From assembly GCA_046705265.1 (NCBI GenBank), contig JBJKQL010000144.1, positions 1 to 11,978 on the forward strand: a stretch of 11,978 nucleotides of DNA, read 5' to 3'. The translations under genes were made by a program, and so were the position numbers. Source of the stretch: JAJYTL01 sp046705265. GTDB taxonomy: Bacteria > Pseudomonadota > Alphaproteobacteria > Ferrovibrionales > Ferrovibrionaceae. Of this stretch, positions 7,366 through 11,978 are shown piece by piece. The stretch's first letter is position 1, and every line of letters begins with the position of its first letter. The notes beneath the pieces were generated by a model that did no database searches, was not told where the DNA came from, and saw only the letters and a program-made list of their open reading frames with translations.

Positions 7366-7424
7366 GGCGGATGGCGGTCGGAGCATTGAATTCCTTGAAG
7401 AAAGTGCCTTTACCGCCATCCGCC
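7366..7424. repeat. Perfect 13-bp inverted repeat with 33-bp spacer
   Basis: GGCGGATGGCGGT (7366-7378) is the exact reverse complement of ACCGCCATCCGCC (7412-7424). It lies in the gene-free stretch between the divergent toxin promoter and the Phd gene. No T-tract follows. It could be a cruciform, a regulator site or the ends of a tiny mobile remnant. Confidence 0.6.
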
Positions 7425-7744
7425 TGTCGGGAGCGGATGACAAGAAACTCCAACCCGATCAATCACTTGCGCGCGCCGGATGGTGTCGCTTTTCCCTTGC
7501 CGTCCAACTTTCGCAGATGACGAAGCACCCGAAAGCAACATTGGATGGCGCAAACAGCATAGATATCATTGGAAAATTCTCAAAAGCGCCAGCAGACCCT
7601 TCCGGCGAGAACCGCCATAACCCATTGACTGAACGAGCAGAAGGCGCCCAACGACGGCAACGCTTTTATCTTGCCGTCCACTCACCGACCCCACGGCCGC
7701 CGAAACGCGCATGCTGTTCCCCTCCCGGTTCCAATCGAAACAGC
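7425..7744. other. Gene-free region with a 20-bp direct repeat and a hairpin
   Basis: A 20-bp sequence at 7487-7506 recurs at 7661-7680 with two mismatches (both end CTTGCCGTCCA). The second copy forms the right arm of a hairpin: GACGGCAA (7653-7660) pairs with TTGCCGTC (7671-7678). The open frames across this region show no known domain and no codon signature I trust. It may be decayed coding DNA. Confidence 0.4.
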
Positions 7745-7773
7745 TTGGCCAAAAGAGCTATTCTGCCCTTAAT
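7745..7773 (+). promoter_or_regulatory. Candidate promoter for the Phd antitoxin
   Basis: TTGGCC (7745-7750) and CTTAAT (7768-7773) are spaced 17 bp apart, ending 29 bp before the antitoxin ATG. This is a sigma70-like match by eye; alternatives cannot be excluded. Confidence 0.3.
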
Positions 7774-7802
7774 GGCGCAATCGATGGCCACGGGATGCGG
7801 CA

Positions 7803-8018
7803 ATGAAAACCATGTCAGCGCGCGAGGCAAAGAACGCGTTCGGGCTGATGATCGACACCGCGCGTGCAGAACCGGTGCTGATCGAGAAGCATGGGCGCGG
7901 CGTGGTGGTGGTGATGGCGGTGGAGGAATATGAGCGGCTGACCGGCTGCACGGCCGCCAATCCAACGCGATCCGACCGCTCTCTGGGGGTTCGTCGATCG
8001 GGGGAGGTGTCAGGGTGA
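7803..8018 (+). CDS. Phd/YefM-family antitoxin
   Basis: A 71-aa type II antitoxin. The N-terminal fold is typical of prevent-host-death proteins: SAREAKNAFGLMIDTARAEPVLIEKHGRGVVVVMAVEEYERL (about 5-46), the DNA-binding dimerisation part with the usual EEYERL ending. The C-terminal tail (47-71), which in this family wraps the toxin, is short and polar. The ATG at 7803 is used; the ATG at 7812 is possible, and neither has a strong ribosome site. The stop overlaps the next frame in GTGA (8015-8018), the usual coupled antitoxin-toxin arrangement, but the following frame does not look like a RelE or complete PIN toxin. Confidence 0.85.
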   Translation: MKTMSAREAKNAFGLMIDTARAEPVLIEKHGRGVVVVMAVEEYERLTGCTAANPTRSDRSLGVRRSGEVSG

Positions 8019-8266
8019 TCCTGGACATTGCGAGTGCAAAGGCATCTTGGTCAGACAACAAGCTCCACGTCGCGTTCGATGTGATACCGGAGGAGCGGTT
8101 TCATGCGCCCAATCGGCTGTTCGAGCCCCCGTTCAGCGTGAATTCCACGATAGCTTTATCAGATCAAAGCGCTAAGCCGATTTTGCCGGTGCTTATGCAC
8201 ACCTTCGGGGTGAATTTGTCGCGAATGGAAGGCCGGGGCGTCAAAAATCGACCGCCGGACTCGTAG
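8015..8266 (+). pseudogene. Frame in the toxin position, probably a toxin gene cut just after its start
   Basis: A GTG-started frame (83 codons) has an ideal ribosome site GGGGAGG (8001-8007), a 7-nt spacer and a 4-bp overlap with the antitoxin stop. The first residues, VILD, match how many VapC PIN toxins begin (V-I-L-D/L-D). After that the sequence (IASAKASWSDNK...) has none of the expected acidic PIN motifs and no RelE pattern. I read it as a toxin start fused to unrelated DNA near 8027. The alternative is an unrecognised small protein. Seen: ribosome site, overlap, first residues. Inferred: truncation. Confidence 0.4.
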
Positions 8267-8486
8267 ATCCCTTGGCCCCCGAATTTCCCCTGAACACGAT
8301 ATTTCGATTTTCGAAACGTTCACGTCGGAGCACGCGTCATCCCAACTATCGACGCCGTGCCAATCTGACTCACTGGCATTGGCATCCTTCTGTGCCTGTG
8401 CGCGAGGCAGATTAGCGAAAGTCAGCGCCCTCTTTTATGAAGGCTGAGGGGAAGCTCGCGACCCAGAGCGTGCGGTCGCAAGAGAA

Positions 8487-8508
8487 GCCCCGCCGGTTAG
8501 GGCGGGGC
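8487..8508 (-). terminator. GC hairpin, probable minus-strand terminator
   Basis: Perfect 8-bp stem GCCCCGCC/GGCGGGGC with a 6-nt loop. On the minus strand it is followed by TTCTCTT; on the plus strand by GAGTTGG. The minus strand is the better terminator, though the T-tract is interrupted. Confidence 0.5.
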
Positions 8509-8591
8509 GAGTTGGAAGACTTCCCATCAAGGCCCCGCGCTGAGACCAGCCGGGACGAAGGGCAGCATATCCTCGCTTTCGGCGGACCTTC

Positions 8592-8605
8592 TTGACCTCC
8601 GTCAA
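8592..8605. promoter_or_regulatory. FNR/FixK-like palindrome 1
   Basis: TTGACCTCCGTCAA is a TTGA-N6-TCAA dyad, the form bound by FNR/FixK-type oxygen-response regulators in alphaproteobacteria. It lies 14 bp from the hairpin at 8620. No gene starts at a suitable distance, so a regulatory role is uncertain. Confidence 0.35.
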
Positions 8606-8619
8606 TCAAACAAAAAGAA

Positions 8620-8638
8620 CCCCGCCGGGAAGACGGGG
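8620..8638 (-). terminator. Hairpin with U-tract on the minus strand
   Basis: On the minus strand CCCCGTC/GGCGGGG pairs fully, counting one U-G wobble, around loop TTCCC, and is followed by TTCTTTTTGTTTG. On the plus strand the wobble becomes an A-C mismatch and no T-tract follows, so the minus strand is the functional one. Confidence 0.65.
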
Positions 8639-8802
8639 CAAGTCTCGGGTTCAATAAAGGGCCGGCCCTGCTGTCTGAGGGGTCAGGGGATGCAGGGCCG
8701 AGTAGGAGCATAGCGGGCCTGCTACCATCTCCGTCTATAAGGCCTTAACCTTATGCCGAACGAGGCATTGGCTAGTGACGCCTAGTGACGCAGCGAAAAA
8801 AA

Positions 8803-8826
8803 AGCCCCGTTCCCTGTAGCGGGGCT
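8803..8826 (-). terminator. Strong intrinsic terminator, minus strand
   Basis: AGCCCCG/CGGGGCT stem with a 10-nt loop; the minus strand then runs into eight T (complement of 8796-8803). It lies 131 bp past the stop of the exported-protein gene and may end its transcript, or that of a small RNA beginning nearer. Confidence 0.75.
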
Positions 8827-8834
8827 ATAGCAGT

Positions 8835-8852
8835 GAACCTCCGGCAAGGTTC
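8835..8852 (-). ncRNA. Hairpin just before a strong terminator; possible small RNA 3' region
   Basis: GAACCT/AGGTTC is a perfect 6-bp stem around a 6-nt loop. It ends 8 nt before the terminator at 8826 on the minus strand. Two stacked hairpins ending in eight U resemble the 3' end of a bacterial small RNA. It could equally be the 3' UTR of the gene at 8958-9269. No promoter was identified, so the 5' end is unknown. Confidence 0.25.
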
Positions 8853-8957
8853 GGCGCTCCGTCGTTCCGTCCTCGCCCTTTTATGGCTCCAAGCCTATGC
8901 CCCCTGGTGGCACGTGCTCAAAGGGATAATCCCATAAAAATATTGAGCAAAATATTA

Positions 8958-9269
8958 CTAGTTGTCGCCACGCCGTAAAAACAACACGAGGTTGCAGAGC
9001 TTATACTTGCTTGACTCCGGTATTTCATCATTCGGATAGCGCGCTCTTAACCAAGACACGCAAGCCTCAACGCCAGATCGGCCCTGGTGCGACCATTGGT
9101 ATTTGCGGTCGGCCACGACGATCTGCGCCGCCTCTTGGCATTGTCCCGTTGTCGCCCAAAACGAGAGATCATTGATCACGCAGTGTATCGTGCCCTGGCT
9201 GCGGCTGAGGCCGGGCTCGCCGTAGACCAGCGGAGAAGTGATGGCAGCGATCAAGGCCAGGTAAAACAT
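8958..9269 (-). CDS. Small putative exported protein with four cysteines
   Basis: A 103-aa frame of unknown function. The N-terminus MFYLALIAAITSPLVYGEPG looks like a short signal peptide, with a possible cleavage after VYG. The mature part has four cysteines (in TIHCVIND, TGQCQEAA, VEACVSWL, KLCNLVL), suggesting two disulfides in the periplasm. The ATG at 9269 is chosen because the hydrophobic segment starts there; a TTG at 9302 would prepend a charged stretch. The ribosome site is weak. A strong terminator lies downstream at 8826, and a FixK-like palindrome lies about 90 bp upstream. It is probably real but not recognised. Confidence 0.5.
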   Translation of the reverse strand: MFYLALIAAITSPLVYGEPGLSRSQGTIHCVINDLSFWATTGQCQEAAQIVVADRKYQWSHQGRSGVEACVSWLRARYPNDEIPESSKYKLCNLVLFLRRGDN

Positions 9270-9353
9270 GCGATCACGTTTCTTGATCTGTGGCAGGAGC
9301 AAGCCTGAACATATCCGCGTTCTCCACGGGCATTCTTTTCTCCACCCTCGTTC

Positions 9354-9367
9354 TTGATATGCGTCAA
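9354..9367. promoter_or_regulatory. FNR/FixK-like palindrome 2
   Basis: TTGATATGCGTCAA is a TTGA-N6-TCAA dyad centred about 91 bp upstream of the exported-protein ATG (minus strand). This is compatible with an activator site if the leader is about 50 nt, but no good -10 is visible at the matching position. A GC hairpin follows at 9376. Confidence 0.4.
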
Positions 9368-9375
9368 GCTAATTG

Positions 9376-9397
9376 GCCCCGCTCTGCTGAGAGGGGC
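9376..9397. repeat. GC-rich hairpin next to palindrome 2
   Basis: GCCCC (9376-9380) pairs with GGGGC (9393-9397), continued by TCT/AGA after a small bulge, with loop GCTG. No T-tract follows on either strand, so termination is unlikely. It repeats the palindrome-then-hairpin order seen at 8592-8638 and 9452-9510. Confidence 0.45.
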
Positions 9398-9451
9398 TCG
9401 ATGGCGCGCAGGGTGTCAGATAAAAACATAAGGTCGCCTGCGCCACGCTCA

Positions 9452-9465
9452 TTGACCCGCGTCAA
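9452..9465. promoter_or_regulatory. FNR/FixK-like palindrome 3
   Basis: TTGACCCGCGTCAA is a TTGA-N6-TCAA dyad. It is followed by a tandem GAACCAAAAAC repeat (about 9468-9490) and then the hairpin at 9490. It lies downstream of the helical-protein gene and about 190 bp upstream of the exported-protein gene, both on the minus strand. Confidence 0.35.
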
Positions 9466-9489
9466 TCGAACCAAAAACCGAACCAAAAA

Positions 9490-9510
9490 CTTTGCCCTGG
9501 CGGGGCAGAG
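9490..9510 (-). terminator. Probable terminator of the small helical-protein gene
   Basis: CTCTGCCC/GGGCAAAG stem around CGCCA. On the minus strand it has one C-A mismatch but is followed by TTTTTGG and a second T5 run. It lies 86 bp past the stop of the gene at 9597-9965. Confidence 0.5.
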
Positions 9511-9596
9511 AAGAAAACAAACCAAGGCGTCCCACGCCGGAATCGGATCGAGCGAAGGCCCCGGCTGGACATGTGGCTCCCGGCGCAATCAGAACG

Positions 9597-9965
9597 CTAG
9601 ACGTTCCCCACCTTGGCTAACGTCGCCCGGATACTTCGGCAACGCTGCTCGTAAGCCGCGTGGGTCTCTATCATGGTTTCAAGCATAGACGCAGCCGCCG
9701 AAGTATCTTTTCCATCCTGATTGAGCTTGGTGACTAAAGCTCTTTGCTTTTCCACACGATCTTTGCAGGTTTTTGCTGCTCTCTCGGTCTCTGCGAGCTG
9801 CTTCGGGCCGATACCAAGCCGCGATACTTCCTCGATCAACAAGTTGGTCAAGGTTCTTCGCAAGTTGGCACTCAGCAACTCTGTGTCGAGCCGGTTCTGA
9901 TACCGTGCGATGTTTTCCTGGGCTATGAACTCTTCTATGTTGTTCAATATTCCTTTGTTCAACAT
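9597..9965 (-). CDS. Small helical/coiled-coil protein of unknown function
   Basis: A 122-aa, almost wholly helical protein. The N-terminal half contains EEFIAQENIARYQNRL and RRTLTNLLIEEVSRLG. This is a pattern I recall from small rhizobial proteins of the N-I-A-R-[FY]...R..L..LL.EE...L type, whose function is unknown to me. About 55-85 is a heptad-like charged helix (TERAAKTCKDRVEKQRALVTKLNQ), and a third helix follows (about 88-117). It has no signal peptide or membrane segment. The ATG at 9965 has GAGG 5 nt upstream. The leader carries a perfect GNRA-loop hairpin, and a terminator follows at 9490, so it looks monocistronic. A plus-strand frame over the same DNA is rejected. Confidence 0.75.
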   Translation of the reverse strand: MLNKGILNNIEEFIAQENIARYQNRLDTELLSANLRRTLTNLLIEEVSRLGIGPKQLAETERAAKTCKDRVEKQRALVTKLNQDGKDTSAAASMLETMIETHAAYEQRCRSIRATLAKVGNV

Positions 9966-10018
9966 TGCCGCCTCGCGTGCGCCGTTGCAAAGAAATTCTC
10001 CCTTTCCTACCCTGCGTT

Positions 10019-10036
10019 GCAGCCTTTTCAGGCTGC
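10019..10036 (-). promoter_or_regulatory. GNRA-tetraloop hairpin in the helical-protein leader
   Basis: On the minus strand GCAGCCT-GAAA-AGGCTGC is a perfect 7-bp stem closed by a GAAA tetraloop, 54 bp upstream of the ATG at 9965. On the plus strand the same stem has a TTTC loop and is followed by ATTTCTGTTT, a poor terminator. A leader structure (stability or regulation) is the likelier role. Confidence 0.4.
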
Positions 10037-10726
10037 ATTTCTGTTTGGAATAGTAAGAGTTGACTGCAAAACATTAATCTTGCTTATCGCCGGCGCCAAG
10101 TTTGAATTTTTTATTTTGTGTGCCAGAACACAAGCCCGCGGGAAGCCCATGATCCACCATGGCATCGAGGTGCCAATCGCTTGATGATGTCAATTACGGC
10201 CGAGTACTTGCTTCGGCATCCAGGAAGAGCCGGATTCGTGGTGATGAAGAATCCCACGAGCGCATTGCGCAGCACACGCTGTAGGTGGGAAACCGGGGAG
10301 CGGAGCGTCATTGCGAAGCCAGCCGCGACGGCATAGCTAAACGGTATCGGTATCGAAAATGAAATGCTAACCCATAGAGATCTCGTGGCGATGCCGAAAC
10401 GGCGAATGTCAACGCTATCTGATCCAGTTAGCGCCGGGCTGGGCTGCCTGGTCAAGACTTACTACCGCGGCCAGGCGGTGGCGGGACTGTAAGAGGCATC
10501 TTATTCGTGTCATTGCGCGGCTTCAGGAATCTCTCCTTCTGTTTGGCGGCGGATAGACTTGCGTCCGGTACCAAGAGGGATATCGGCCAAGACAACGAAT
10601 CAAAAATCGTTATGGAAATCGTATATTTAATCAGGTAAATTTATCAATTCGGACGTAATAAGGCAGGGCTGAGCTCGGAATGTGTTCGCCGAACGATGAC
10701 ATGTCGCGGTAATTGAGGATGATTGC
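10037..10726. other. Intergenic region upstream of the LysR gene
   Basis: No convincing gene was found. The minus-strand frame at 10111-10455 and overlapping plus frames lack domains and credible starts. AT-rich sequence at about 10600-10660 (TATATTTAATC and similar) may hold the LysR promoter. A dyad GTTCG-C-CGAAC (10684-10694), about 33 bp before the LysR ATG, is a possible regulator site. Confidence 0.35.
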
Positions 10727-11626
10727 ATGACGCTCGACCAGTTGGCTGTGTTCGTTGCCGTCGCTGAGCGTGAGCACGTCACGCGTGCAGCGGAAGCGCT
10801 GAATCTCACCCAGTCTGGTGCATCGGCGGCGATCGCCGGGCTTGAGCGTGAGCTGGGGACCAAACTGTTTCATCGCGTCGGCCGCAACATTGCATTGACC
10901 GAGGGCGGAAAGCTCTTTGTGGCGGAGGCGCGCACGATTCTCGCGCGGGTCGAATCTGCGACGCTTGCCGTGCAAGAAATGTTGGCACTCAAACGCGGCC
11001 GGATCAGTATCAAGGCGAGTCAAACCATCGCGAGTCACTTCCTGCCACCTCGTCTTGTCGAATTTCATCGGCGGCATCCCGGCATCAAGCTGTCAGTGTC
11101 GATCGGCAATTCTTCTCAAGTCGCGCATGCGGTGGGTGACGGGGAGGTTGAACTGGGACTGATCGAGGGCCTGAAGGACGACATCGACAATCAGCACCTA
11201 GTGACCGAGCTGGTTGCGGAGGACCGCATCGCTCTGGTTGTCAGCCCCGATCATCCCTGGGCTCGGCGGCGGAAGCTTACGCCGCAAGATCTCGCTGCGA
11301 CTGCCTGGGCGGTGCGAGAGGACGGTTCGGGCACCCGGGCGATTTTCCATCAAGCCCTTGCGAAGCTCGGGGTACCTCGGAGTGAGCAGCGGGTGGCGAT
11401 CGAACTGCCGTCCAACGAAGCCGTGCTGACCGCCGTCGTCGCCGGTGTTGGTCCGGCCATCCTCTCTGAAAGCGTCTGCGCCAGTTGCATCGCCGCGGGT
11501 ACGCTAAAGCGCCTGCCGGTCACGCTAGACTCACGCTCCTTCTACGCGGTACAGCATGGCGATCGCTATCGATCGCGCGCGGTGACCACCTTGCTCGAAA
11601 TGCTGAAGTCGAATGCCCGAGGATAG
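10727..11626 (+). CDS. LysR-family transcriptional regulator (CysL/YeiE/CbbR-like)
   Basis: A 299-aa DNA-binding regulator. Residues 1-60 form the winged helix: TLDQLAVFVAVAEREHVTRAAEALNLTQSGASAAIAGLERELG, then KLFHRVGRNIALTEGG. A linker helix follows to about 87, then the two-lobed effector domain (about 88-295). EDGSGTRAIFHQAL (about 203-216) resembles the E-x-G-S-G-T-R signature of the CysL/YeiE/CbbR branch, whose members respond to small anions or metabolites. The actual effector here cannot be read. Length is normal for the family. The ATG at 10727 has GAGGA 7 nt upstream. It is convergent with a membrane-protein gene at the window edge, so no divergent target is visible and the regulon is unknown. 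Confidence 0.93.
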   Translation: MTLDQLAVFVAVAEREHVTRAAEALNLTQSGASAAIAGLERELGTKLFHRVGRNIALTEGGKLFVAEARTILARVESATLAVQEMLALKRGRISIKASQTIASHFLPPRLVEFHRRHPGIKLSVSIGNSSQVAHAVGDGEVELGLIEGLKDDIDNQHLVTELVAEDRIALVVSPDHPWARRRKLTPQDLAATAWAVREDGSGTRAIFHQALAKLGVPRSEQRVAIELPSNEAVLTAVVAGVGPAILSESVCASCIAAGTLKRLPVTLDSRSFYAVQHGDRYRSRAVTTLLEMLKSNARG

Positions 11627-11866
11627 ATGGCGCATGGTCGCCGTCGACGGGGGTACGTCTCGGCGAGCTTGCGGCCGCAGCGCTCCTACTGTCTGGCATA
11701 ATGGAGAAGCGCGCGGCCGCGATCCTTTGCTCTGTGGAGCATATGGACCGCTCTTGTTGCCATCTCGTCATTGTTTTGCTCGCAACCAGGAAGGCACGTA
11801 GCCTGACCGATATTTGTGCCGGCGAGGTGAGGTATAGTGGATGCGCGACATCATGCTGGGCGGGGG
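11627..11866. other. Convergent intergenic region without a clear terminator
   Basis: This is the 240-bp space between the stops of the LysR gene (plus) and the membrane-protein gene (minus). Open frames on both strands here are out of frame with either gene and lack domains. No strong hairpin with a T-tract was seen. Confidence 0.4.
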
Positions 11867-11978
11867 TTAGATCCATCCGAAGCCGCGTGCGAGCATGTTG
11901 AGCGCGACGAGGACGACGATCGGGATAAAGATCTTGCGCAGGCCGGCATTTGAGAAGTGGTGAAAGGCCTTAATCCCG
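11867..11978 (-). CDS. C-terminal end of a membrane protein (partial)
   Basis: Reading the minus strand inward from the window edge gives an open frame ending in TAA (11867-11869). Its last 36 or so residues end with HFSNAGLRKIFIPIVVLV, then ALNMLARGFGWI. The hydrophobic run preceded by R/K looks like a final transmembrane helix. The gene is cut by the window edge, so the family cannot be named. Confidence 0.6.
   Translation of the reverse strand, partial: GIKAFHHFSNAGLRKIFIPIVVLVALNMLARGFGWI

Larger units (their letters stand above)
8267..8957. other. Gene-poor region with hairpins and palindromes
   Basis: No convincing protein gene was found in about 690 bp. It holds three GC-rich hairpins (listed separately), a TTGA-N6-TCAA palindrome and a tandem repeat CTAGTGACGC x2 (8772-8791). 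The frame on the minus strand at 8412-8711 crosses two hairpins and has no recognisable domain. Confidence 0.5.

Noticed and set aside
7298..7933. Plus-strand frame of 211 codons over the toxin promoter and Phd start
   Set aside because: It conflicts with the clear Phd antitoxin frame and has no recognisable domain.
9744..10184. Plus-strand frame of 146 codons with hydrophobic stretches
   Set aside because: It overlaps the better-supported helical-protein gene on the other strand and lacks a credible start context.
10111..10455. Minus-strand frame of 114 codons
   Set aside because: Composition and residue pattern look like translated intergenic DNA; no ribosome site or domain.

Overview
The window looks like an accessory (genomic-island) stretch of a GC-rich alphaproteobacterial chromosome, most likely from a Hyphomicrobiales/Bradyrhizobium-like organism. 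This rests on remembered family resemblance (class III cyclase fused to TPRs, the small helical protein, the recombinase, the TumE/TumA pair) and on FixK-like palindromes. It is an inference, not a database result.

Layout. (1) 1-2345: a class III adenylate/guanylate cyclase with a TolB/FlgO-like domain and TPR repeats (minus strand), flanked by two diverged copies of a 60-bp repeat. (2) 2345-2996: no gene, locally AT-rich. (3) 2997-4241: a tyrosine integrase (minus) with tandem short repeats upstream. (4) 4444-4492: the 3' half of a tRNA-Glu(CUC), from anticodon stem to CCA, with no 5' half. This is the remnant of an integration site. (5) 4397-7307, all minus: a toxin-antitoxin pair (TumE-like toxin, TumA-like HTH antitoxin), a small conserved-looking protein and a large serine recombinase. 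The recombinase frame runs antisense through the tRNA half and stops beyond it. (6) 7331-8266: an intergenic region with inverted repeats, then a Phd-type antitoxin whose overlapping toxin frame keeps a good ribosome site and start but loses the toxin sequence almost at once. (7) 8270-9600: gene-poor DNA with GC hairpins, three TTGA-N6-TCAA palindromes and a small putative exported protein. (8) 9597-9965: a small helical protein. (9) 10727-11626: a LysR regulator (plus), convergent with the 3' end of a membrane-protein gene that leaves the window.

Best reading of the centre: two elements have used the same tRNA-Glu target. The serine-recombinase element lies to the right of the tRNA half. The tyrosine-integrase element lies to the left and would have inserted between the tRNA gene and the first element, leaving the tRNA 3' half stranded between the two recombinases. 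The two TA loci to the right suit an island that is maintained by addiction. The intact tRNA-Glu and the other element ends are not in the window.

No rRNA, CRISPR array or insertion-sequence transposase was seen. No wholly new system is demonstrated. The most unusual signals are the shared att site inside a recombinase gene, the decapitated TA toxin, and the palindrome-plus-hairpin units at 8.6-9.5 kb.
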